Source: Aurantiochytrium sp. KH105 (Eukaryota; Sar; Bigyra; Thraustochytrida; Thraustochytriidae). Taken from it: a stretch of DNA of 64,000 bases. Location of the stretch: the NCBI GenBank assembly GCA_003116975.1, contig BGKB01000046.1:186001-250000 (forward strand). The letters run 5' to 3'. Position 1 is the first letter of the stretch, and every line of letters starts with the position of its first letter. The position numbers were made by a program, and so were the translations under genes. Below the pieces are notes generated by a model. It was not told where the DNA came from and did no database searches. It was given only the letters and a program-made list of their open reading frames with translations. Below, one piece after another: positions 28,223 to 37,940 of the stretch.

Positions 28223-28717
28223 AGTGAGCCCAGCCCACTGGAGAAACTTGGCTTGAAAGTCAAGATCCTCACCTTGATCATTGTAGATAAGCACTGGTAA
28301 ATGCACTGAAATGTTACATCGTCGTATGATGCGAAGCTTGTACTGGACTTTGTTCCAGTCACTGAAACATACAGTTTGGCACCGTTAAAGGTTGGTAGAC
28401 AACGCTGCCTCTACTCGAGTTTGGAGACGCTATGTTGGTTTTTGCGCTGCAAACTCCTTCCAAAGTAGGCCCAGGGCCTAGGAAAAAAATTATAAAAAAG
28501 GAAAGACCCGTAGACGGGTCAGGACCCGTACACGGGTCGTAGAGCGTGTTGAGCGGCCAGAAGCTCTTGCCCGTCGCTGTAGACGCGAAGGCCGACGCAA
28601 CGCGACGCAAGTGACGGCGAGGTGGATTGCGGAAAGGCGACGCCGTCAGCACTCCTGCCCAGTCTCGCACTTGCTCTGGCGTGCCTTGGAACGCAATCGC
28701 ACTCCTTGGCGAGGAGG
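28223..28717. other. 3' flank of copy A and UPF1 promoter
   Basis: 28223-28452 is shared with copy B. From about 28453 the sequence is unique and includes a 15-bp palindrome, a short A/T-rich TATAAAA-like stretch (28485-28500), two hairpins listed separately, and one CGCAAGTG motif (28606-28613) about 105 bases before the UPF1 start. Confidence 0.6.
28466..28538. repeat. Palindrome plus two tandem hairpins next to the copy A boundary
   Basis: TAGGCCC-A-GGGCCTA at 28466-28480 is a perfect palindrome around one base. Two near-identical hairpins follow: GACCCG-TAGA-CGGGTC at 28505-28520 and GACCCG-TACA-CGGGTC at 28523-28538. They begin 14 bases after the end of similarity between copies A and B. 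They could be a terminator, a recombination-prone site, or dimeric factor-binding sites in the UPF1 promoter. Confidence 0.6.
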
Positions 28718-31700
28718 ATGGCCGAAGTAGCCCCAACGTCGGCTGCGTCGGAGGAGTTCGAGCAAGACTACAACCAGCAGCAGCAGCAACAGCAGCAGCA
28801 GCAACAAGAGCAGGATGTCCAGCATCAAGACGAGTCGGGTACAGAAGCTGATGCAGCAGAACCGGAAGAGCTGGCATGCGCATACTGCGGCGTGACGGAG
28901 AGTATCAGTCTCGTGCAGTGCGTAGCCACCGGCAATTGGTTCTGCAATGGAAGCGGGCGCGGGCCGGCCTCTCATTGCATCCAGCACCTCGTGCGCTCAC
29001 GATCTCCAAGTAGAGCGATTCGTCTATCGCCAGACAATCCTCTTGCCACAGCCATCGAGTGTTATCAATGCTCCATGAGCAACGTCTTTTGCCTCGGATT
29101 CGTGGCCACCAAGGGCGCCGAGGGGCTTGTCGTTCTCTTATGCCGCAGCTGCACCAATAGCAGCTCCCTCAAGGCGGAGTGGAATGTGCAGAATTGGACT
29201 CCTCTCGTCGTAGATAAAAGCCTTTTGAACTGGCTTGTGCCCGTGCCCACGGATGAGGAAAAGGTGAACTCTGTAACAACGGCTCAGATTAATCGCATGG
29301 AGGATCTTTGGAAATCTAATCCGGGCGTCTCTCTCAATGCCGCTGTGGACGAAGACGAAGATGATCTTGAGCCCGTTCAACTGCGCTACGAGGACGGCTA
29401 TCACTATCGATCTGTCTTCGCCGCTCTTGTCGACCTCGAAGCCGAGTATGATCGCGAGATGAAAAGCCACCTTAGCGAGGATGGCATTGCTGTTCGATGG
29501 AAGGTCAGCGAGATTAGTCAGCGCGTTATTGCGGCCTTTTCCTTTGGAGCACTCTTCTCCGAAAGCATGCGCGTCACCATCGGAGATGAACTCAAAATAA
29601 GCCTGAGTCCGGGAACACGCCGTGCTTGGACATGTAATGGCACCGTCGTTGCCGTCAACGAAGACGGTGACATTGAACTCGAGCTTTCGCGAAAAGACGA
29701 GGCACCGCTTCATGTCACGCAGGGTTTTAGCATTTCGTTTGTGTGGAAGCCCGTCACCTTTGAGCGCATGTCTAACGCGCTCAAGACTTTGGCTGTCGAG
29801 GATTCGTCTCTGAGCGGTTACCTATTTCACAAACTTCTCGGGCACGACGTTGACGATCAGACCCTCAAGGTCGAGCTGCCCGCTCGCTACGGTGTCAAAG
29901 GGCTCCCGGATCTCAACGATTCGCAAGTGTCTGCGATTCAACAAGCTCTCACCCGACCGCTAGCTCTCATTCAGGGCCCGCCCGGCACGGGCAAGACGGT
30001 CACATCTGCTACCCTCGTGTATCACATGGTCAAGCAAAACAAGGGTGCGCAGGTTTTGGTCACCGCGCCCTCCAACGTTGCCGTGGACCAGCTTGCTGCC
30101 AAGATCCACCAGACCAATCTCAAGGTGGTTCGTCTCGCCGCCAAGTCTCGCGAACACCTCGACTCGTCTGTCGAGCATCTTTCATTGCACTACGTAGTGC
30201 AGCATTTGGGTGGCGAATCCTCGCTTGCGCTACAGCGTCTGCTAAAAAAGCGCGAGGACTCTGGAAATCAGCTCTCCGCCTCGGATCAAAAACGCCTCAT
30301 GTCCTTGCGCCGAGGCCTCGAGCGCGAGGTCCTTCGCGCCGCCGATGTCATTTGCTGCACCTGCTCAGGTGCAGCGGACCCGCGCTTGGCCAAGTACAAG
30401 TTCAAACATGTTCTTTTGGACGAGGCCACGCAGGCCACAGAGCCGGAGAGCTTGATCCCGATTGTTCGTGGCTGCAAGCAATTCGTCCTCGTTGGTGACC
30501 ACTGCCAGCTTGGCCCCGTTGTGGTGTGCAAGAAGGCAGCAAACGCGGGCCTCAACAGCTCGCTCTTCGAACGTCTCGTCACGCTTGGTCTACGTCCGCT
30601 GCGCCTCACTGTGCAATACCGCATGCATCCTTGCCTCAGTGAGTTCCCCTCAAATACATTCTATGAGGGGTCGCTCGAGAATGGTGTTTCCGAGGCGGAG
30701 CGAACGCCCAGCAGCGTTGACTTTCCCTGGCCTCGGCCGGACAAACCCATGATGTTCTTTTCTTGCATGGGGGCTGAGGAGCTTGCCAGCACAGGTACGT
30801 CGTACTTGAATCGCACCGAGGCAGCCAACTGTGAGCGCGTTGTTACTGCTTTGCTCAATGGCGGAGCCGTTCCCGCGCAAATTGGTGTTGTTACGCCTTA
30901 CGAAGGCCAGCGGGCTTTCCTCGTATCCGAACTTCAGCGCGGACCTCTCCCGACGCAAACCTACAAGGAAATCGAGATATCGTCCGTGGACGCCTTTCAA
31001 GGTCGCGAAAAGGACTTTATTATCCTTTCTTGCGTGCGTTCGAACCAGAAACAAGGCATCGGTTTCCTCAACGACCCTCGTCGACTCAATGTTGCGCTCA
31101 CCCGAGCAAAATATGGGCTCATCATTCTCGGTAACCCGCTCGTGCTTGCGCAGCGCCCTTTGTGGAACACTCTCCTTGTGCACTTTCGTGACGAGGGCGT
31201 TCTCGTCGAGGGCTCTCTCGCGAACCTAACGGTGTCCGCAATGAAGTTCCCCAACGCCAAGAAATATTACCGCGATCGCCGCCAGCGCATTTTTGACGAG
31301 AATGCAACTCGTGCTTTCTCTGGAGATGTGAGTGATCCTTTTGGCGAGCGTGCTGCGCAAGCGAATACTGCGCCCGTGCTCGACTCGCGTCACGACCCGC
31401 GCTATGGAGGAGCGCGCCACCAACAGTCCGCTGCAGGCCCCGCTTCAAGTGCTACCGGCGCCAGCGGTGGGCAGCCTGTGGATGGGCGAAGCGGTGCAAG
31501 CTCTGGAGCAGAGCCTGCGGCGGCAACACCTCTTGCCGGCGGCCCTGCTGTAAATGCTGGACCCGGTAGCTCTGGCCAGGGTCTTTCCGAGGACTCGTCT
31601 GCGTTTGGGCCTGGCCCAGCCATTCCGATGCCCGCGATTTCAGCGCCTGTTGCGCGTTACAAGGGCTTCGGGGACTTTGATTATGTTGATCGGCCACTCC

Positions 31701-32008
31701 ACGCGCCTTCGCATCACGACAACAACAGCGTCAATGACGTCTTCCATCATCAGCAACAACATCAACACCAGCAACAGCCGCAGCAACAAGGCCGCCGGCC
31801 GCCGCAGCAGCCGCTACAGCAGCATGCGCTTCCGCATTTGCACGAAGATATGCCTCTTACTCAATTTGGAGGTCCATCGCAGTCGCAGACGCAGGGCTTT
31901 GCCAACATGATGACGCAGCAACCCATGTCTCAGCCCATGTCTCAATCTCAGTCCGTGTACAAGTTCGAAGACGAGGACGATGACGATGACGATTCTGATG
32001 AAGAATGA
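28718..32008 (+). CDS. UPF1: UPF1 RNA helicase (nonsense-mediated decay)
   Basis: A 1096-residue SF1 helicase aligning throughout with human UPF1. A short poly-Gln N-terminus precedes the Cys/His-rich UPF2-binding domain (about residues 50-190: CAYCG, WFCNGSG, ECYQCSMSNVFCLGF, CRSC). The helicase core has Walker A GPPGTGKT (about 420-427), motif II DEATQATEPE (about 568), VGDHCQLGPVV, QYRMHP, VDAFQGREKDFIILSCVR and RRLNVALTRAK. The C-terminus is Gly/Gln-rich and ends in SQ-containing repeats (SQPMSQPMSQSQ), the kind of site phosphorylated by SMG1 in animals and plants. The start at 28718 is preferred; an in-frame upstream ATG at 28622 would add 32 non-conserved residues. Confidence 0.97.
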   Translation: MAEVAPTSAASEEFEQDYNQQQQQQQQQQQEQDVQHQDESGTEADAAEPEELACAYCGVTESISLVQCVATGNWFCNGSGRGPASHCIQHLVRSRSPSRAIRLSPDNPLATAIECYQCSMSNVFCLGFVATKGAEGLVVLLCRSCTNSSSLKAEWNVQNWTPLVVDKSLLNWLVPVPTDEEKVNSVTTAQINRMEDLWKSNPGVSLNAAVDEDEDDLEPVQLRYEDGYHYRSVFAALVDLEAEYDREMKSHLSEDGIAVRWKVSEISQRVIAAFSFGALFSESMRVTIGDELKISLSPGTRRAWTCNGTVVAVNEDGDIELELSRKDEAPLHVTQGFSISFVWKPVTFERMSNALKTLAVEDSSLSGYLFHKLLGHDVDDQTLKVELPARYGVKGLPDLNDSQVSAIQQALTRPLALIQGPPGTGKTVTSATLVYHMVKQNKGAQVLVTAPSNVAVDQLAAKIHQTNLKVVRLAAKSREHLDSSVEHLSLHYVVQHLGGESSLALQRLLKKREDSGNQLSASDQKRLMSLRRGLEREVLRAADVICCTCSGAADPRLAKYKFKHVLLDEATQATEPESLIPIVRGCKQFVLVGDHCQLGPVVVCKKAANAGLNSSLFERLVTLGLRPLRLTVQYRMHPCLSEFPSNTFYEGSLENGVSEAERTPSSVDFPWPRPDKPMMFFSCMGAEELASTGTSYLNRTEAANCERVVTALLNGGAVPAQIGVVTPYEGQRAFLVSELQRGPLPTQTYKEIEISSVDAFQGREKDFIILSCVRSNQKQGIGFLNDPRRLNVALTRAKYGLIILGNPLVLAQRPLWNTLLVHFRDEGVLVEGSLANLTVSAMKFPNAKKYYRDRRQRIFDENATRAFSGDVSDPFGERAAQANTAPVLDSRHDPRYGGARHQQSAAGPASSATGASGGQPVDGRSGASSGAEPAAATPLAGGPAVNAGPGSSGQGLSEDSSAFGPGPAIPMPAISAPVARYKGFGDFDYVDRPLHAPSHHDNNSVNDVFHHQQQHQHQQQPQQQGRRPPQQPLQQHALPHLHEDMPLTQFGGPSQSQTQGFANMMTQQPMSQPMSQSQSVYKFEDEDDDDDDSDEE

Positions 32009-32506
32009 AACGCACAGCAAAAGCCCGTTGGCTCTACCGAAATTTATGCAAATCTATTGATCAGAAAGTGACCGCGGAAATGCAGCGCATTTTTTGCGCG
32101 GCCGCTGTCCTGTCCTGTCCTGCCCGTGGCAACGTCCATTTTATGGCATATCAGGCATATACCAATGCAAGAGAGTGGAAGCTGCGCCTGCAGGTATACT
32201 CGGAGGAATTGACTTTGTTGGCCATTGGGGATCCATGCAGCGTGTTTTGAAAACTTGCTAGACATTTTGAGACGATCATGTCGCCGGAGCACCCAAGCAG
32301 CACACGTGTCCAGTGCATTTGTTGCATGGCATACTTTTGGGAGAACTTCAAGAATATGTGAAAGACGTGCGACCGCAGTAGAGAAGAACATGTATCTCTC
32401 GTCTATGCTAGGATATGGGCATCTTCCGTCGACCGCGATCGGACGAGAAATTAGCCAGCAAGAACGCCAGAAAAGCTGACAAACACGCAGACTTTTAGTC
32501 AAAGGT

Positions 32507-32537
<31 letters not shown>

Positions 32538-32709
32538 CGGCTCTGTCGAGAAACGACGGGAATTTATAAATCGAATTGTTTTGCATAGTTTTTTTTTCGT
32601 CTTTTTATTATTATTGGTTTTTATCTTTTTTTGGGGGTGGGTGTGGGGTGAATAGATTTTTTCTTGATTCATCACGTGGAGAGCAATTTGTGAAAATGTT
32701 TTGGGCTGC
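32009..32709. other. Convergent intergenic region with (TGGC)n repeat
   Basis: About 700 bases between the UPF1 and MORN stop codons. It holds a TGGC tract at about 32507-32531 and T-rich sequence at 32570-32665. Probably two 3' UTRs; no gene seen. Confidence 0.6.
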
Positions 32710-34560
32710 TCAAAAGCCCGCAGCTCGATGCACAAAGCGCATCTCAGATTGGCAAGAGACAGGAAGAAACCAGGTGCCATCGTCGACCTTTTCGGCGCGA
32801 TCCCGGGTCATCTTAAAAGTCCCAAAGCCTTCAATGCCGTCGCCGCGAAAGCGACCTTCGTACACGGCGCCGTTGGGGAACGAATACGTGCCGCGTCCCT
32901 CCTTGAGGCCGCCTCGGAAGGCGCCAGTAAAACTGCCAGCACCAGTGCCGTAAAAACAGTCACCGCGACCATCAAACTTGTGCGCGCGAAACTGGCCATC
33001 GTAGTAGCACATATCCTTGACATTGAGAATACCGCGGCCCGACCATTGGTCCTTGGACCAATCGCCAGAGTATCCGCTTCCGTCGGGCATGTAAAGGTCA
33101 CCGACACCATGGCGCTCACCCCGGCGCCAGTCGCCGACAAATGTGGCACCGGAGGGGGCGTGAAAGTACACGCCATGACCGTGGAAACGCCCTTCGCGGA
33201 ATTCGCCATCATAGCGGTCTCCAGACTCGAACAAATAGGTGCCACGACCCGACATGCAATTGTCAGCGAATTCGCCTTGGTACACGAGTTCGCCGCAAGC
33301 ATTCACGAGCATTCCCTTGCCGGACATTTTCCCGCGGCACCACATGCCCTCGAAGATCATGCCGTTCTCGAAAAGGCAAATGCCATAGCCGTGGCGACGA
33401 CCCAGATCGTCCACCTCACCGTCGTACACTTGGCCAACACCGGTGGAAAAGGTTTCGGGTCTTGCTGCGGCGGATTCTGCCGTCACAAAGGGAACGATTT
33501 GGGCGGCACTCGCTCGACGGCTGCCAAGACCGTCGACGCCGCCGCAACCTGGGGCATTAAAGGCAGCCGATGCCGCCGAGGATGACGCCGAGACGCCAGA
33601 GGCCACCGAAGCCGCCGAGCTCATTCGTCGCACCTGCTTTACATGATGGCGCTGTTCCTGGATGAGCTGGCGCACGAGCGTGACGGTGGCTCGCTGTGCA
33701 CGCTTGCGGATGACGTCCGCCTTATCGTAGTCGAAAGGCATCGGGAACTCAGTCGTACCGTCCGCGTAGAAAGTCCTGCCTGTGGATCCTACGTCTGGGG
33801 ACAAGGCGCCCGAGTCAAAGATCGCGCACGTCGTATTGGGCGTAAGACTGCCCCTGGACGACCCATTTCCGTGTTTGGCAATAAAGGCATAGCTTCTCTT
33901 GTTGGTGTCAAGCATGAGCATGCGATTCGGGACCCGCTGTCGTTTGCTAGCACGGATTCCATCGAGGCAACGGTCCATTTCAATCGACTCTGACCGCCCG
34001 TTCTTGCGGCCAACGACGCGCTCGCCGTGCGTGCTTGTTCCCCCGGGTCCACCGCCGCAAGCATCACGTGGCACGTAGGCCTTGTCGGCGCGGAAGACGC
34101 CGGATTTGCGGTGCAACGTGCCGCGCAGCGTGAAGCGACCAAACCGGTTGCGGCCGAAACCTTCCACAGAGAGCTCGTCGACAGCGCCTTTATCTTTGCA
34201 CTCGCAGTCTTCATTCTCGCCGTCGGGCCTTGGAGAGGCGGCAGGCGTTGGGGAGGCATCTTTTACGTCTTGCGCACTTTCTTCTGCTGCGCTGGGTGCC
34301 TCGCTTTCGCCGTTGCTGCTGCCACTGCTGTGTTTTCCATGCTGCGGGGATCCCTTGCACGCGCAGCGGCGAACAAAGGTGACGAGAAACTTTTCAGGCA
34401 CACTAAGCGTCTTTTTGGTACTGCGCCTCTTTTTCTTGCGCTCTCCGTACGCCGGGTTCGCCATGGAAAACGTGCCGGACCAGACGCACTCTGTGTTCTC
34501 CGGAACGGCGATCAGATCGCTATCAATGGTCTCGTCCTTTGTCTCTGCGGCGGGTGTTCC

Positions 34561-34592
<32 letters not shown>

Positions 34593-35028
34593 ACGATCCC
34601 ACATCGTCGGCCTGGGCAATCCCGGGCTTGGTCAGCGGAACAGTCGATACTTGTTGGTGATGTTGCGTCTCCATCACATACGAGATATCACCGAGGACGC
34701 TTTCTTGAAAGTGCCAAGCGCCCGTGAGCGTGAGGCGGCCCTCGGGCGTGGTTGTGATCTTGCCCACGACGTTGACCGTGTCGGCGTCGCGTTTGGCCTG
34801 ATGATGTTCGTCATCCCTGACGTCGGTGCGTTTGAGATGGGATCCATGGTCTGCGTGCGAGATGTCCACGCTGTGCGCGTCGGTGTGTTCGCTCTCGGGC
34901 GACTTTGCAAGCGGCGACACGGGCAGCCTGTGGTCCACCTCGACGTCGTCCCCTGCGCTCACGCCGCGCTGCGGTTGCTGCGGTTGCTGCTGTTGCAATT
35001 TTTTCGAAACGGCCTCGGGGGCCGCCAT
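32710..35028 (-). CDS. MORN-repeat protein
   Basis: A 772-residue protein. The N-terminal 530 residues are mostly low-complexity (poly-Gln, Ala/Thr, acidic) but hold two copies of a short beta-type unit (GRLTLTGAWHF and FGRFTLRGTLHRKSGVFRADKAY). From about residue 537 nine consecutive MORN repeats follow (for example FEGMWCRGKMSGKGMLV, RYDGEFREGRFHGHGVYF, VYEGRFRGDGIEGFGTF). MORN proteins of protists act at membranes, cytoskeletal collars and flagellar bases; a specific role cannot be inferred. The start at 35028 (MAAPEAVSKK) was chosen because the open frame upstream is promoter DNA with minisatellite repeats and an ambiguous base. Confidence 0.8.
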
Positions 35029-35093
35029 GGGCACCGGCGCCGGCGCGGAGGCCGACGCGGCGGCGGCGGCGGCCTTCTTGCGGTCCTCNCGCG

Positions 35094-35190
35094 CCTCGCC
35101 GCGCCGCGCCGCGCCTGCTCGCGCCTGCCCGCGCCTGCTCGCGCCTGCCCGCGCCTGCTCGCGCCTGCCCGCGCCTGCCCGCGCCGCGTC
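35094..35190. repeat. GCGCCTGCYC minisatellite with one ambiguous base beside it
   Basis: About nine units of GCGCCTGCTC / GCGCCTGCCC, immediately preceded by a single N at 35089. A similar GCGCCTGCC-type array occurs in the leader of nuclease-kinase copy B (about 61632-61697). The N may mark a collapsed repeat in the assembly. Confidence 0.75.
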
Positions 35191-35500
35191 GATGCCGCGC
35201 AATGCGCGCGCGGGATGCGACGAATCCGGCGCCCGGCCGGCCGGATGGATCGATCGATCGCCGGATGGATGCCGGCCCGCGCCGCGCCTGTCCTCGCGCC
35301 GCGCTCGCGAGACGGCCGGCCGCGCCGCGCCGCGCCCGCGCTCGCGCTCGCGCTCTGCCGCCGCGCGCCGGCGCGGGAGAGCGAGGCGCGGCGAGGCGAG
35401 GCGCGAGGGAGAGAGAGGAGGAGAGAGAGCGATCGCCGGTCGGTCGGTCGGTCGGGCGGCAGAAGGAGGAGGGGCGCCAGTGGCAGTGGCGCGCGAGGCC

Positions 35501-35567
35501 CACTTGCGGCGCGGCGGCGCAAGTGGAGGCTGGGGCCGCGCAAGTCGGGAATGCGAGGCCGCAAGTG
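35501..35567. promoter_or_regulatory. CACTTGCG / CGCAAGTG cluster upstream of the MORN gene
   Basis: Exact copies at 35501-35508, 35518-35525 and 35560-35567, plus CGCAAGTC at 35539-35546; the first two form an inverted pair 9 bases apart. They lie 470-540 bases upstream of the MORN start. Same 8-mer as at 2828-2960 and 21220-21471. Confidence 0.55.
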
Positions 35568-36858
35568 GCCGCCGCGCTGGCGGGAGAGTTGAGCGCGATC
35601 CGGGCCAGTGGGCGCCTCGGGACGCCACTGGAGAAAGGAGGACGGATACTGCGCCTCACAGAGCCTCTGGCCGCCACTAGGGCTGGGAAAGGCGCGGAAA
35701 CAGGGGTGGTTGCGTGGACGTGGTAGTGGGGGAGGGGGGGAGTGGTTGGGTTTGGGCGCGGCAGGGAGACCGGTGCGGGTGCTGTTAGGAGAGGAGGGAA
35801 CAATATACTTTCACTGTTTTGATCGATGGGCGGTGAGAGGGGGGATGTTCTCGCCGTTCCCAGTGGTAGCAGACGAGACGCGGACGAGATTGCCCCAGCA
35901 GCTGCAGGCTCTGCGGGGGATGACGTGGCTTGCTTCTTGGTACCAAATCGAGAAAGCACGTCGAGAGGAAGCAAGCAGCAACGTGATGGACGCTGCGCTG
36001 TCCCTCACAGCAAACAAATCAATGACCACTGCCAATAAGTGATTGCAGGCCTTGCTTGCCTTGCCGTTGGAGACGGATGCCCTGGCTGATCAGCCAGAGC
36101 TTGCTTGACTGCAACGAAGGAAGAAGATGCGGTCTGGGCTATAGAGTCTACCTAGCTTGAAGTGGTTTGGGGAGGGCTGACTCAACGATCCGCAAGGAAG
36201 ATCAAGATCAGCATCATCAGCTGGCAGCTGCATCATGGCCAAGTTCTGCGACTGCTGGCGAAATAAGTGGCGTCTCGTCTTGTCTCGTCTCGACGAAGGC
36301 TTTGTTGAACTTTGTCGAGTTGGCACCAGTTTCCGCTGGCGAATCTTATTATATTAGACTGGCACCACTGCACGGTGCTGGGCTCGACGTTTTTAAGAAC
36401 TGATGAGGTCAGGAGCACAATCCACTGCCATCGCATTGGCCGCCAAGCTTGTCTTCATCAGCCTTCGTCCGTCCGTCCGTCCGTCCCACTCTTCGTCCCG
36501 TTGTCTTGCTCTTGTTCTCGCTCTTGCTCGAGCTCTTGTTCTACTACCTCCTGATTGCCTGCTCAAGCAACTTCTTCTTAAGCAACTTCTTCTTCTTCTT
36601 CTTCTGATCTTCTTCTTTTTTCGCAGATAGATTGTTCGCAGCAAGCAAGCAAGCAAGCAAGCAAACCCGGTTGTCGCCGTATTGTATCGTATCGTATCGT
36701 ATCGAGCAAGAGGAACCGCGCGCCGCGTCCTACGCACGCACGTACGTAGCAGGCAAGCGCCCGCGCCCACCGCGTGCGTGCGTGCGCCCCGTTGCGTCTC
36801 GCTCGCGCAGCCGAAAGGAGGTCAGTCGGTCAAGTCAGTCAGGTCGACCGTCGGCCCG

Positions 36859-37740
36859 ATGGAGGCCCCCGAGGTGAAGCGCGCCAAGGAGCTCGTGGCC
36901 AAGGCGGAGTCGACGCTCAACTCGTGGAGTTGGTTCGGGTCGTCGTCCGGAAAGTACGACGACGCCTGCGACCTGTACAGCAAGGCTGCCAACAACTTCA
37001 AGATCGCCAAACAATGGGGCGATGCCGCCACCTGCTTCCTCAAAAGCGCCGAGATCAAGGTGAAGCAAGACTCACAGTTCGAGGCAGCGTCCAACTACGT
37101 GCTGGCTGCCGAGATGCTTGCGAAGGTTGACCAAGGCCGGGCAATTCCTCTCTACCGCGACGCCATCGCTATCTACTGCGAGCTCGGTCGCTTTGGCACC
37201 GCCGCCAAACACGCTGAAGCTGTTGGCGAAATCTACGAGCGCGACAACAATCTCAAGGAAGCCATCGCCTACTACCAGCAGGCCAGTGACTGCTACTCTG
37301 GCGAGAACTCCACTGCGCGTGCCGGCAAGTGTCTGGAAAAGGTCGCACTTCACTCTGCGATGCTTAATGACTACCCCAAGGCGATCCAGGGCTTTGAGAA
37401 GCTTGGCACCGCCGCGCTTGAGAGCAATCTCCTCAAATTTAACGCCAAGAAGCACTTTCTGCACGCTGGCTTCTGTGCCCTTGCGCGCAATGACACCGTC
37501 GCAGCGCAGAATGCCGTTCAGCGTTACAGCGAGCTCGACTACACGTTTAGAGACAGCGCCGAATGCAAGCTTCTTATTGCGCTCACCGAGGCCTGCGTCG
37601 ACATGGACGCGGACAAATTTGCCGACGAGCTCTTCAAGTACGACTCGATCCGAAAGCTTGATCCCTGGGAGACCTCCATTCTTTTGCGCGTCAAGAACAC
37701 ACTCACTGAGGCTGCCAGCGGGGAAGCCGACCTTTTGTAA
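36859..37740 (+). CDS. NAPA: Alpha-SNAP (Sec17-type NSF attachment protein)
   Basis: A 293-residue all-helical TPR-like protein, the same size as yeast Sec17 and human alpha-SNAP. The N-terminus AKELVAKAESTLNSWSWFGSSSGKYDDACDLYSKAANNFKIAKQWGDA includes the membrane-contacting Trp/Phe loop. FDSIRKLDPW-type sequence near the end (KYDSIRKLDPWETSILLRVK) matches the conserved C-terminal NSF-activating region, and the protein ends in Leu-Leu. It recruits NSF to SNARE complexes for their disassembly after membrane fusion. The start at 36859 matches the family start; the upstream open frame is microsatellite DNA. No intron. Confidence 0.97.
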   Translation: MEAPEVKRAKELVAKAESTLNSWSWFGSSSGKYDDACDLYSKAANNFKIAKQWGDAATCFLKSAEIKVKQDSQFEAASNYVLAAEMLAKVDQGRAIPLYRDAIAIYCELGRFGTAAKHAEAVGEIYERDNNLKEAIAYYQQASDCYSGENSTARAGKCLEKVALHSAMLNDYPKAIQGFEKLGTAALESNLLKFNAKKHFLHAGFCALARNDTVAAQNAVQRYSELDYTFRDSAECKLLIALTEACVDMDADKFADELFKYDSIRKLDPWETSILLRVKNTLTEAASGEADLL

Positions 37741-37940
37741 ATCCTTTTGATCGTTGCGAAACACGTCTTGAGGGTGCCTGACGGACCGTCTCATGGCGCA
37801 CTCTGCTAGTCCTAGTACTCTAACCACGCAAAAAGACGTTTTTCTCGTTTCTCAACCATTCAAACGCAAGTCTCTTTCGCAGCGCAGCCCACTCACCAAA
37901 GCCATAGATGCTTCTTTTATAAATAGTTGTCATAATCTGC

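Larger units (their letters stand above)
25585..28452 (+). mobile_element. Duplicated segment, copy A (nuclease-kinase unit)
   Basis: A segment of about 2.87 kb that recurs inverted at 58905-61795. Similarity begins near GCGGACCCAGAACGAGGG and ends after TATGTTGGTTTTTGCGC. Apart from the coding region it includes about 180 bases of leader and 230 bases of 3' flank, the latter almost identical in both copies. I see no terminal inverted repeats, target-site duplication or transposase within it, so the mechanism (segmental duplication, retro- or transposon-mediated) is open. The mobile label is an inference from the dispersed, recent duplication. Confidence 0.55.
35029..36858. other. GC-rich divergent promoter region, MORN gene / alpha-SNAP gene
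   Basis: About 1.8 kb. From the MORN side: a GCGCCTGCYC minisatellite, very GC-rich sequence, a GGTC tract near 35440, the CACTTGCG cluster (35501-35567), then mixed sequence. The alpha-SNAP side has stacked microsatellites: CCGT (36466-36486), CTT (36574-36620), GCAA (36640-36664) and GTATC (36684-36704). No gene recognised; long frames are compositional. Confidence 0.6.

Noticed and set aside
28622-28717. Upstream in-frame start for UPF1
   Set aside because: Adds 32 residues with no resemblance to UPF1 N-termini; the ATG at 28718 has a purine-rich context and leads into the Q-rich and Cys/His domain.
34651-35974. Overlapping long frames upstream of the MORN gene
   Set aside because: They read through minisatellite and GC-rich promoter DNA, including an ambiguous base; no protein family.
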